From assembly GCA_003535195.1 (NCBI GenBank), contig DOHN01000078.1, positions 23,399-34,162 on the forward strand: DNA of 10,764 nucleotides. The letters run 5' to 3'. Shown piece after piece: positions 1 to 6,935 of this stretch. The notes below the pieces were generated by a model that was given only the letters and a program-made list of their open reading frames with translations, did not search any database and had not been told where the DNA came from. This stretch comes from Ruminiclostridium sp. (GTDB lineage: Bacteria > Bacillota > Clostridia > DSM-8532). Every line of letters starts with the position of its first letter. The stretch's first letter is position 1. The position numbers and the translations under genes are program-made.

Positions 1-1
1 G

Positions 2-67
2 ACGGATTTTCTCGAGGGCGCACGAAACATTACTCATGGTGCTTTTATTACTTTTGACGCGATCTAA
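2..67 (+). CDS. C-terminal tail of an unidentified upstream protein (partial)
   Basis: An open frame enters from the left edge and stops at TAA 65-67, giving 21 residues that end in GAFITFDAI. The residues look protein-like, and the frame runs in the same direction as the following genes. There is too little to name a family. No terminator is visible between this stop and the promoter at 105. Another frame is also open to a TGA at 55-57, so the choice of frame is a judgement. Confidence 0.4.
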   Translation, partial: TDFLEGARNITHGAFITFDAI

Positions 68-104
68 ATTGTAATAACGCGATTAAAGATTCAAATTTCA
101 GTGC

Positions 105-133
105 TTGACAATCTCAAAATCATGCCATAATAT
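105..133 (+). promoter_or_regulatory. sigma-A type promoter of the T-box/valS unit
   Basis: TTGACA at 105-110 and TAATAT at 128-133 are separated by exactly 17 bp. This is a near-consensus vegetative promoter, with transcription expected to start around 140, just before the T-box leader. The strong promoter fits a housekeeping gene whose control is exerted afterwards by attenuation. Confidence 0.85.
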
Positions 134-139
134 CAATGG

Positions 140-388
140 TATATACTCTTTGCAATGACGGAGAGGAGTAGGTGGAAAAACCTTTCAGAGAGAAGATGCC
201 GGCAGGCTGTGAGTATCTTCAGGGAACGTTTTTGCCGAAGGTCGCTCCGGAGCAGTATGGCAGAAAAATAAAGTAAGCCGTGCCGGTTAAGAGCCGTTAT
301 ACTCTGTTGGAGTGCCCTGTAGGGAATTTTGGTGGTACCGCGGAAGCAAGCTTTCGTCCAAAGGAAATTTGGATGAAGGCTTTTTTTA
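140..388 (+). promoter_or_regulatory. T-box leader (tRNA-Val responsive), specifier GUC
   Basis: The leader senses uncharged tRNA and permits read-through into the downstream genes. The Stem I base pairs CGGAG 159-163 with CTCCG 245-249. The specifier loop has AGUA (167-170) opposite GAA (237-239), the usual S-turn. The triplet GUC at 241-243 follows one base after GAA, where the specifier codon sits in known T-boxes, and it reads valine. An AGAGAG segment and a distal stem AAGAT/ATCTT lie above this. The T-box sequence TGGTGGTACCGCG is at 330-342; its UGGU can pair with the ACCA end of a tRNA with discriminator A. A terminator follows at 350-387. The valine specifier agrees with the valS gene downstream. 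Confidence 0.95.
350..387 (+). terminator. T-box attenuator terminator
   Basis: Bases 350-362 pair with 368-380 in a 13-bp stem with two G-U pairs and the loop GGAAA, followed by seven T (381-387). It would stop transcription when tRNA-Val is charged, and give way to the antiterminator centred on the T-box sequence when it is not. Confidence 0.93.
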
Positions 389-446
389 GTTTAAGAAACC
401 ATAACATCAAATTCCAATAGCAGGGGTCGCCTGAAAGGAGAAAATA

Positions 447-689
447 ATGACGGGTTTGACAATTGCCGCCTTTGTATTAATGGCTATCGGGGCCCTTATT
501 AATTATGGGGGCAAACTGATTGTAAAGCGTATGGGACTTGCTGAAAAGGTGGACGTAACAGAAGCTCAGGAATTTACAGGAGAAGAGCTTGAAAAATATA
601 AATTTACAAAAGCTCTTGCACGGGTTAAGATGCTGGGCTTCGTCATTCTGCTGATAGGCGTTTTAATTTTGTTTGATGCTTGCAAATAG
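447..689 (+). CDS. small two-pass membrane protein of unknown function
   Basis: This is an 80-residue protein with a good ribosome binding site (AAAGGAG, six bases before ATG 447). Two hydrophobic segments are visible, about residues 4-21 and 62-77. Between them lies a charged region (about 27-60) rich in Lys and Glu, so it should form a short hairpin in the membrane with a polar loop. I recognise no family. It lies between the T-box terminator and valS, 38 bp before the valS start and with no visible promoter or terminator in between. It is therefore probably transcribed only when the T-box reads through. The overlapping minus-strand frame here is a shadow. The strong RBS, hydrophobic pattern and operon position support a real gene. 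Confidence 0.8.
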   Translation: MTGLTIAAFVLMAIGALINYGGKLIVKRMGLAEKVDVTEAQEFTGEELEKYKFTKALARVKMLGFVILLIGVLILFDACK

Positions 690-727
690 GATTGGCTATT
701 GAAATTGAAAGGAAAGGATAGGAGACC

Positions 728-3382
728 ATGAGCAGAAAAGAGATCGAAAAGACCTATGATCCTCAAAAGGTCGAAGAAAAGCTTTATAACGACTGGATGG
801 AAAAGGATTATTTCCATGCGGTGATAGATCCGGATAAAGAACCCTTTACCATTGTAATTCCCCCGCCGAATATTACAGGACAGCTTCATATGGGCCATGC
901 CCTGGATAATACCATGCAGGATATTTTGATCCGCATGAAGCGTATGCAGGGCTACAGCGCATTATGGGTACCCGGCACCGATCATGCCAGCATTGCCACC
1001 GAGGTCAAAATAGTTGAAAAGATGGCAGAGGAAGGTATCACCAAAGAAGCTATAGGGCGTGAGGGCTTCCTTACGAGGGCCTGGGAATGGAAGAAACAGT
1101 ACGGCGGCAGGATTGTGGAACAGCTGAAAAAACTGGGAAGCTCATGCGACTGGAAACGGGAGCGCTTCACCATGGATGAAGGGCTTTCAAGAGCTGTGCT
1201 GGAGGTTTTTGTACGCCTTTACGAAAAAGGACTCATCTATAGGGGTGAGAGAATTATTAACTGGTGTCCCCAATGCGGCACGACGATTTCTGATGCGGAA
1301 GTAGAATACGAAGAGCAGGATGGCCATTTCTGGTACATTCGCTATCCGATAAAGGGATCGGATGAATTTGTTGAAATTGCTACGACCCGGCCCGAGACTT
1401 TGCTTGGGGATACTGCCGTCGCCGTTCACCCGGAAGATGAACGCTATCAGCATCTCATTGGCAAAACTGTTATTCTTCCGCTTATGAACCGTGAAATCCC
1501 TGTTGTTGCCGATACTTATGTTGAACGGGATTTTGGTACAGGTGTCGTCAAGATTACCCCTGCTCATGACCCCAATGACTTTGAAGTCGGTCTGCGCCAC
1601 AATCTTGCGTCAATCAATGTCATGAACGAAGATGCTACCATTAATAAAAACGGCGGTAAATATGCCGGCCTCGGCCGTTATGAGGCAAGAAAGCAGATCG
1701 TTAAGGATCTGGAAGACCTGGGCCTGCTGGTCCAGATCAAGCCCCATAAACATAATGTAGGCTCCTGCTATCGCTGCCATACAACCATTGAGCCCAGAGT
1801 TTCAAAGCAATGGTTTGTTAAAATGAAGCCGCTGGCTGAGCCTGCCATTGAAGCGGTTCGGAATGGTACTATAAAATTTGTTCCCGAGCGGTTTTCAAAG
1901 ATCTATTTCAACTGGATGGAAAATATTCAGGACTGGTGTATCTCCCGCCAGCTCTGGTGGGGGCATCGTATTCCGGCCTACTATTGCGAGGAGTGCGGCG
2001 AGATGGTTGTATCCAGAACTGCGCCCCATGAATGCCCGAAATGCCGCTCAACCAAAATGCATCAGGATGAGGATGTACTGGATACATGGTTTTCTTCTGC
2101 CCTTTGGCCATTCTCTACCCTTGGCTGGCCGGATGAAACCCCGGATTTAAAGTATTTCTATCCTACCAGTGTTCTGGTAACAGGCTATGACATCATTTTC
2201 TTCTGGGTAGCCCGCATGATTTTCTCCGGCCTTGAACAAATGGGAAAAGAACCGTTTAAATATGTGCTGATTCATGGCCTTGTACGGGATTCACAGGGCC
2301 GGAAAATGTCCAAATCGCTGGGCAATGGAATCGACCCTCTTGAAGTCATAGACAAATACGGCACCGACGCGCTGCGGTATGCGCTTACCATCGGCACTTC
2401 CCCAGGAAACGACATGCGCTTCTCCGAGGAGAAGCTGGAAGCCAGCCGGAACTTTGCCAATAAAATATGGAATGCTTTCCGGTTTGTGATGATGAACTTT
2501 GATGATGACATTGATTTTGGCAAGGTTGACGGGAGCAACTATACCGTGGCCGATAAGTGGATATTAAGCCGCATCAATACAGTAGCCCGAGACGTAACCG
2601 AAAACCTTGAAAAATTTGAATTGGGCATCGGTCTTCAGAAAATTTATGAATTTATATGGGAAGAATTCTGCGACTGGTATATTGAGCTGGTGAAGCCCAG
2701 ACTCTATGACAGGGAGGCCCAGGGCAGGGTTGAAGCCATGTATGTGCTCAATAAGGTGCTGACTGATGCCATGAAGCTGCTGCATCCCTTTATGCCTTTT
2801 ATCACTGAAGAGATTTACAGCCATCTTATTACAACCGATGAAAGCATTATGATTTCAGCCTGGCCAGAATATACCGGTACGGTGCTCTATCCGGCTGAAG
2901 AAAAAATGATGAGCTTTATTATGGAAGCGGTCAGAGGAATCCGGAACATCAGGGCCGAAATGAATGTACCTGCGAACCGAAAGGCGAAGGCCATCTTTGT
3001 TACGAGCGATGATGCCGCCAAAGAAGTGATTCGGGACGAACTGCCCACTTTCGGCAGGCTTGCTTCTATCTCAGAAGCATTCGTCCAGGCCGATAAAAAG
3101 GGAATCGCCAACGATGCCGTTGCGATCGTGGTAGATGGCGCTGAAATCTATCTTCCGCTGGAAGACCTGATCGATATGGAAAAGGAAATTGACCGGCTGG
3201 AAAAAGAGAAGGCCAATCTGGAGATGGAGCTTGATCGTGTCACTAAGAAGCTTGGCAACGAAGGATTTGTTGCAAAAGCGCCCGCCGCTGTCATTGACGG
3301 AGAAAAGGAAAAGCTTCAGAAATACAGTGCCATGTACGAAAAGGTAATAGAACGTATTGAGACGCTGAAAAAGCATTCTTGA
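728..3382 (+). CDS. valS: valyl-tRNA synthetase
   Basis: This class I aminoacyl-tRNA synthetase charges tRNA-Val in the cytoplasm. It has 884 residues, the normal bacterial length. The HIGH signature appears as HMGH (54-57) after PPPNITG, and KMSKS is at 526-530. The editing (CP1) domain shows [20 protein letters not shown] (about 218-237) and a [12 protein letters not shown] stretch with Asp281, which removes mischarged threonine in this family. Cys pairs at 180/183, 347/350, 420/423 and 436/439 look like zinc knuckles. [20 protein letters not shown] (about 449-468) is typical of ValRS. The last 75 or so residues form the ValRS tRNA-binding coiled coil, rich in Glu and Lys. The start ATG 728 follows a GGATAGGAG ribosome site. 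The valine T-box upstream independently supports the assignment. Nothing is truncated. Confidence 0.98.
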   Translation: MSRKEIEKTYDPQKVEEKLYNDWMEKDYFHAVIDPDKEPFTIVIPPPNITGQLHMGHALDNTMQDILIRMKRMQGYSALWVPGTDHASIATEVKIVEKMAEEGITKEAIGREGFLTRAWEWKKQYGGRIVEQLKKLGSSCDWKRERFTMDEGLSRAVLEVFVRLYEKGLIYRGERIINWCPQCGTTISDAEVEYEEQDGHFWYIRYPIKGSDEFVEIATTRPETLLGDTAVAVHPEDERYQHLIGKTVILPLMNREIPVVADTYVERDFGTGVVKITPAHDPNDFEVGLRHNLASINVMNEDATINKNGGKYAGLGRYEARKQIVKDLEDLGLLVQIKPHKHNVGSCYRCHTTIEPRVSKQWFVKMKPLAEPAIEAVRNGTIKFVPERFSKIYFNWMENIQDWCISRQLWWGHRIPAYYCEECGEMVVSRTAPHECPKCRSTKMHQDEDVLDTWFSSALWPFSTLGWPDETPDLKYFYPTSVLVTGYDIIFFWVARMIFSGLEQMGKEPFKYVLIHGLVRDSQGRKMSKSLGNGIDPLEVIDKYGTDALRYALTIGTSPGNDMRFSEEKLEASRNFANKIWNAFRFVMMNFDDDIDFGKVDGSNYTVADKWILSRINTVARDVTENLEKFELGIGLQKIYEFIWEEFCDWYIELVKPRLYDREAQGRVEAMYVLNKVLTDAMKLLHPFMPFITEEIYSHLITTDESIMISAWPEYTGTVLYPAEEKMMSFIMEAVRGIRNIRAEMNVPANRKAKAIFVTSDDAAKEVIRDELPTFGRLASISEAFVQADKKGIANDAVAIVVDGAEIYLPLEDLIDMEKEIDRLEKEKANLEMELDRVTKKLGNEGFVAKAPAAVIDGEKEKLQKYSAMYEKVIERIETLKKHS

Positions 3383-3421
3383 AGATCAACTAATATAGAA
3401 ATCGATCCAGACCTATTTATT

Positions 3422-3458
3422 TGACCGGAAATTTGATTTCCGGTCATTTATATTTTTG
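3422..3458 (+). terminator. intrinsic terminator after valS
   Basis: TGACCGGAAAT (3422-3432) pairs perfectly with ATTTCCGGTCA (3436-3446) around a 3-base loop, followed by the T-rich tract TTTATATTTTT. It lies about 40 bp after the valS stop and closes the T-box operon. Confidence 0.88.
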
Positions 3459-3493
3459 ACTTTTTACAGTAATATTAAATTTTTGAAAAGACC

Positions 3494-3523
3494 TTTACAA
3501 GGAATAGTGTATTATTATATAAA
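3494..3523 (+). promoter_or_regulatory. probable promoter of the LCP gene
   Basis: TTTACA at 3494-3499 is followed by TATATA at 3516-3521 (16-bp spacer) or TATAAA at 3518-3523 (18-bp spacer). It lies after the valS terminator and before the LCP leader. Transcription would start near 3528, leaving an untranslated leader of about 150 nt. Confidence 0.6.
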
Positions 3524-3527
3524 GGTG

Positions 3528-3680
3528 ATATCCTAGATATTGAGTTTTTATTGTGGAGCAACAAGATTCCCGGCACCCTTTGCAATCTCCGATTGTGCTG
3601 ACGGGCGGGATTCTTCCTATATGCCGTATGAATAATCTTCAGGCTCAGGCTTTGGGATTATTATTGTTTTATTTGGAGGC
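3528..3680 (+). promoter_or_regulatory. structured 5' leader of the LCP gene, family unknown
   Basis: This stretch has no convincing gene but folds well on paper. AAGATTCCCG (3563-3572) pairs with CGGGATTCTT (3606-3615) with one U-U mismatch. Inside it GCAATC (3582-3587) pairs with GATTGT (3591-3596) over a 3-base loop. A second long hairpin starts with AATAATC (3631-3637) pairing with GATTATT (3656-3662), with further pairs inside, and is followed by a U-rich stretch just before the GGAGG ribosome site. That layout could be an attenuator. It matches none of the riboswitch consensus sequences I can recall. Confidence 0.4.
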
Positions 3681-3686
3681 GATTGT

Positions 3687-4742
3687 ATTTTTAATACGAA
3701 AAGGGCAAGGGTTTTAAAAGCCCTGTTTTCTACGGTTTTTGTTTTATTTTTTAGTATGATGGCTATTCAAAATCTCTCGGCGGAGCCTCCTCTTGTTCAA
3801 GAGACAGCCTCGCCGATGCCGACGCCCGATGTAAGCGAATTGGTGCCCAACACGGAAGCGGATACGGAACAGAAGATGCTTCTTACTAATGGCCAGAAAT
3901 ATTTTGAACAGCTTGTAAGTCCTGAGAGCACGAGTGTTTTGTTATTGGGAACTGATCCTACAGGTTTTAATTTCGATACCATTATGATTTTGAATATTGA
4001 TAAAGTCACCAAGGAAATTAAGCTGATCAGCCTGCCCAGGGATATTTATATAGATTATACTGATAATATACTGAAAGCGGTAAAAAAATCAAAGCCCCAT
4101 TACCTTGAATCCAAGGGCATATACCGGATCAACGCTGTGCCCTCCATCGGGGATGCGATTCAATATGAAAAAGGCAAGGGCCGTTTTAACAAGCCCTATG
4201 TAGATTTTATCGCTGATATTATTGAGGAGATTTTCGCAATCCATATCAACGATTATGCTTATGTTAAAGTAAACGGATTCAGAAATATCGTTAACTATTT
4301 TGGAAGTGTGAGAGTATATGTCCCTGTGCTCATGAACTACAGCGATCCCTCTCAGAATTTTGAAGTCTATTTGGAGAAAGGAAACAGGGATCTTAACGGA
4401 GCCCAGGCAGAAGGCTATGTCAGGTTCCGTCAGGGATATGATGAAAATGGCGTATTCCGCAATTACGGTGACATTTTTAGAAAAGAGAATCAGAACCGTT
4501 TTGTCAAGGCCTTTATCACCCAGCATTTGACATTGAAGAATCTCGGTAAATTGGCCAATATTTCCGAGGTGATCAGCAAGAATGTCATTACCAGCGTTAA
4601 AGGGTGGGATGATATTGTCGAATATGGCGCATTGGCTGAAGAGGCCTTAAATGAAAAGTACCCCATCACCAATGTAGAGCTTCAGGTTACGGATAAGAAT
4701 ATTGACGGCTCATCTTATGTATTGATTAAGACTAATAAATAA
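3687..4742 (+). CDS. LytR-CpsA-Psr (LCP) family envelope protein, probable ATT start
   Basis: LCP proteins are membrane-anchored phosphotransferases that attach anionic polymers from lipid carriers to peptidoglycan. The LCP core is clear: LLLGTDPTG, FDTIMILNID, LISLPRDIYI, INDYAYVKVNGF, LNGAQAEGYVRFRQ, then a YGDIFRKENQNRF segment. The first ATG (3756, 328 residues) would cut away the anchor. Reading the same frame upstream gives FNTKRARVLKALFS and then a hydrophobic run to about residue 27, an ideal signal-anchor. The frame is open back to a stop at 3633 but has no ATG, GTG or TTG there. ATT 3687 stands 7 bases after GGAGG (3675-3679), so I place the start there (351 residues). The usual Arg before the FDT-type Asp (the RSDT motif) is absent. 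No strong terminator follows. Confidence 0.85.
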   Translation: MFNTKRARVLKALFSTVFVLFFSMMAIQNLSAEPPLVQETASPMPTPDVSELVPNTEADTEQKMLLTNGQKYFEQLVSPESTSVLLLGTDPTGFNFDTIMILNIDKVTKEIKLISLPRDIYIDYTDNILKAVKKSKPHYLESKGIYRINAVPSIGDAIQYEKGKGRFNKPYVDFIADIIEEIFAIHINDYAYVKVNGFRNIVNYFGSVRVYVPVLMNYSDPSQNFEVYLEKGNRDLNGAQAEGYVRFRQGYDENGVFRNYGDIFRKENQNRFVKAFITQHLTLKNLGKLANISEVISKNVITSVKGWDDIVEYGALAEEALNEKYPITNVELQVTDKNIDGSSYVLIKTNK

Positions 4743-4829
4743 ATATGGAGAGGGTCCTTATAAGGGCATTTAATAATATTCATTTATAAATTTCTCTTTG
4801 CAATTCAGTATGATTAAAATTAAAAAGCA

Positions 4830-4858
4830 TTGACAATAAAGTATAAAAGAATTAAGAT
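4830..4858 (+). promoter_or_regulatory. promoter of the four-gene catabolic operon
   Basis: A perfect TTGACA at 4830-4835 has TAAGAT at 4853-4858 after 17 bp, with a start expected near 4865. A perfect TATAAT also occurs at 4862-4867, but its distance of 26 bp from TTGACA is too long, and nothing resembling a -35 stands at the right place for it. Either could serve as the -10; the spacing favours the first. Confidence 0.6.
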
Positions 4859-4861
4859 TAA

Positions 4862-4875
4862 TATAATCGATTATT
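4862..4875 (+). promoter_or_regulatory. candidate GntR operator at the operon promoter
   Basis: ATAATCGATTAT (4863-4874) is a perfect 12-bp palindrome at the expected transcription start. With one flanking base each side, it matches the 14-bp palindrome at the GntR promoter (9694-9707) at 11 of 14 positions with the same centre CG. The shared form is TATAA-Y-CG-R-TTAT. Binding here would block transcription initiation. Assignment to the GntR protein is an inference. Confidence 0.5.
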
Positions 4876-5070
4876 GATAATCTTTTGATTGGTGGGTATT
4901 ACTTATTATTTAAACCAATTCAATTCTACAAATATGCCTGCATTCAGTAAACTGCTTTGTTGCGCCTTTAGGGTACATACCAAATGATAATCTTGCATAA
5001 CACCCCATATAATGAATTTGAAATCCTGGCTGAAGGTTCATAAAAATTTATTATTTATAGAGAAGGTGTA

Positions 5071-5925
5071 ATGATGGAACAAATCACAAAAAATGTTTAT
5101 GCCGAGACTAAAATCAGAGGCTGTAACCCCGGAATTGTATTTACTTCTGAAGGCGCAGTTTTTATTGATACTGCACAATGGGTAACCAAACTGCTGGAAA
5201 TGCGAAATTTCGCAATGAAGCGCGGACCGATAAAATACCTGATCAACACCGAATCTCATATCGACCATATTTTCGGTAATCACTGGTTTGCCGGAGAGTG
5301 CCCTGCCATTGGTCATGAAAAGCTTCATGAAACCTTTTGGAAGATTCCCGATTCCTTCAACATGACTACATATGATTACAGTCTGGATATCATACGACGT
5401 CAGGATCCAGAGGGCTTGCCCTTTATGCCTAAGGCCGAAGAGTATATTATTAATCCTCCAACAATTACTTTCAATAACAAAATGATAATTCATCTGGGAG
5501 ACCATACTTTTAAGCTGTACTACACACCAGGACATTCAGATGCAAATATAAGCGTCTATATTCCTGAGGAAAAGATCGCGTTTGTGGGGGACACGGTATT
5601 TGCCTATTGTCAGACATGGTTGCATACATGTGATCCGGATGCATTATTTTCAAGCTTGCGTTTCTTAAATACATTAGATGTGGATTTCATAGTACCGGGA
5701 CACGGCCCAGTTGTTACAAAAGACTACCTGTATGAGCAGGCCGCTGTTGTTTACGAGTGGCTGCAGTCCGTAGGCCATGGTATGGCCAAGGGTTGGAGCC
5801 GCGAAGAATGTATGGATCGTATCAGTTTTGCCGACAGATGCCCGGTTGATATTGGTCAGGAGGAGGTAATGGATTATATACAAAGGGCAAATGTTGGTGT
5901 TTGCTATGATTATTTAAGCAAATAG
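5071..5925 (+). CDS. MBL-fold metallo-hydrolase
   Basis: This 284-residue protein of the metallo-beta-lactamase superfamily is probably a cytoplasmic hydrolase of an ester, thioester, lactone or phosphoester. Metal-site motifs are in order: TESHIDH (60-66), TPGHS with His155, GDTVF with Asp174, and VPGHGP with His211. The usual HxHxDH motif reads ExHxDH here, with Glu61 in place of the first zinc-binding His; the other ligands are kept. There is no signal peptide. ATG 5071 is followed at once by ATG 5074; the AAGGTG ribosome site (5063-5068) is better spaced from the second. It is the first gene of a tight set, with 19 bp to the next start, so it likely acts in the same pathway. The substrate cannot be told from the sequence. 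Confidence 0.9.
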   Translation: MMEQITKNVYAETKIRGCNPGIVFTSEGAVFIDTAQWVTKLLEMRNFAMKRGPIKYLINTESHIDHIFGNHWFAGECPAIGHEKLHETFWKIPDSFNMTTYDYSLDIIRRQDPEGLPFMPKAEEYIINPPTITFNNKMIIHLGDHTFKLYYTPGHSDANISVYIPEEKIAFVGDTVFAYCQTWLHTCDPDALFSSLRFLNTLDVDFIVPGHGPVVTKDYLYEQAAVVYEWLQSVGHGMAKGWSREECMDRISFADRCPVDIGQEEVMDYIQRANVGVCYDYLSK

Positions 5926-5944
5926 GATAACAGAGGTGAGATTA

Positions 5945-6895
5945 ATGAAGGTCAAAGGGTTAGATCATATTGCCATCATTGGAACGGGAATGATAGGTGC
6001 AAGTTTAGCAACACTTTTTACGGGAAATGGTTACAAAACCACAATGCTCGCTGTAAACGAAAAAGAGGCTAAATCAGGAAAAGACAAATACGACGCCAAC
6101 TTTAAAGACCTGATTGAAAAAGGATTGGTAATAGAAACCCAAAAAGAGGCCTGTGCCAAACTCTTGGATGTGACGCAGAAATATGAAGATATCGCTGAAG
6201 CAGACTTTATTTATGAATGCGTCATTGAAAATTTGGAGGCCAAACGCTCTGTATATGCGCAGCTGGAAAAGAATTGCGGGCAGGTAAAGGCGATAGCCTC
6301 ATCTTCCTCTGCCATATCGGCGGACGATCTTGCAGAAGGTTTTGATCGTTTAAGAGATAAATTTTTAGTGGCTCATCCTTTTAATCCGCCGCATCTTGTT
6401 CCTTTGGTAGAAATATTAAAAAGCCGCTATACAAGCGATGAGGCTGCCGCTACACTGATTGCAGCACTGGAATCGACGGGGAGAAAGATAGCGGTCATGA
6501 AAAAAAGTGCCCCCGGCTTTATTGCAAACCGCTTACAGCATGCTCTGTACCGTGAGGCTGTCTATATGGTAGAAAACGGGATAACAACGCCAAAGGATAT
6601 AGATTTAGCCTTAAAATACAGCTTTATTCCCAGATATACCTCAATAGGGCTGTTTGAACACTTTGACTATGCTGGGCTGGATATGATTCTGAGCATCGAA
6701 GACTATTTATTCCCGACGCTATGCAATGCCTGCAGTACGCAGGATTATATACGAAGCAGATACGAAGCAGGTAATTTGGGGAGCAAGAGCGGAAAAGGTG
6801 TCTATGACTGGTCAAAGATCGATATGAACGAATTCAGGCAGAAAGCAGCAAAACCGTATTTAAGCTTTTTTAATTGGGATCTTCCCAAAGAATGA
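5945..6895 (+). CDS. 3-hydroxyacyl-CoA dehydrogenase family NAD(P)-dependent oxidoreductase
   Basis: This 316-residue enzyme is built like the single-chain 3-hydroxybutyryl-CoA dehydrogenase, L-gulonate 3-dehydrogenase and L-carnitine dehydrogenase group, which oxidise a secondary alcohol at the 3-position. The Rossmann motif GTGMIG is at residues 13-18. The catalytic residues of the family are present: Ser in the SSSSAIS run, His144 in AHPFNPP, Glu156 in LVEIL and Asn195 in GFIANRLQ. The C-terminal helical domain ends with LGSKSGKGVYDW. The acidic residue usually found at the end of the second beta strand, which binds the NAD ribose, appears to be Val37. ATG 5945 is preferred over GTG 5936 because the GAGGTGA ribosome site overlaps the GTG. 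The true substrate (CoA ester or free hydroxy acid) is open. Confidence 0.9.
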   Translation: MKVKGLDHIAIIGTGMIGASLATLFTGNGYKTTMLAVNEKEAKSGKDKYDANFKDLIEKGLVIETQKEACAKLLDVTQKYEDIAEADFIYECVIENLEAKRSVYAQLEKNCGQVKAIASSSSAISADDLAEGFDRLRDKFLVAHPFNPPHLVPLVEILKSRYTSDEAAATLIAALESTGRKIAVMKKSAPGFIANRLQHALYREAVYMVENGITTPKDIDLALKYSFIPRYTSIGLFEHFDYAGLDMILSIEDYLFPTLCNACSTQDYIRSRYEAGNLGSKSGKGVYDWSKIDMNEFRQKAAKPYLSFFNWDLPKE

Positions 6896-6935
6896 AATAC
6901 ATCCATTAAAAAATTAATTGAGGAGTGTGCAAAAA

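Larger units (their letters stand above)
4743..5062 (+). other. AT-rich intergenic region holding the operon promoter and leader
   Basis: These 320 bp contain no credible gene. Near the left end CCTTATAAGG (4756-4765) is a short palindrome without a following T-run, so it is a poor terminator for the LCP gene. The promoter and operator of the next operon lie at 4830-4875. After them GATTGGT (4887-4893) can pair with ACCAAT (4915-4920) across a wide AT-rich loop. The remainder up to the ribosome site at 5063 shows nothing I can name. The untranslated leader would be about 200 nt. Confidence 0.6.

Noticed and set aside
57..83. Direct repeat ACGCGAT at 57-63 and 77-83
   Set aside because: It is seven bases long, one copy lies inside the upstream coding end, and it has no symmetry or third copy; chance is sufficient.
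982..3376. Several minus-strand and alternate-frame open frames of 60-137 codons within valS
   Set aside because: They are shadows of a complete, motif-rich valS reading frame and have no ribosome sites or recognisable domains of their own.
3553..3717. A 54-codon frame from GTG 3553, with an internal ATG at 3628, ending in a hydrophobic stretch
   Set aside because: There is no ribosome site before GTG 3553 or ATG 3628. It overlaps the proposed leader stems and the LCP signal-anchor in another frame. The structured leader explains the region better, though a leader peptide is not fully excluded.
4754..4767. Possible terminator after the LCP gene
   Set aside because: The stem leaves almost no loop when fully paired, and no T-run follows.
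4984..5043. A 19-residue frame (ATG 4984 to TAA 5041-5043) before the MBL gene
   Set aside because: Only a weak GGG lies upstream, the frame is very short and the sequence shows no recognisable feature; open frames of this length are expected by chance.
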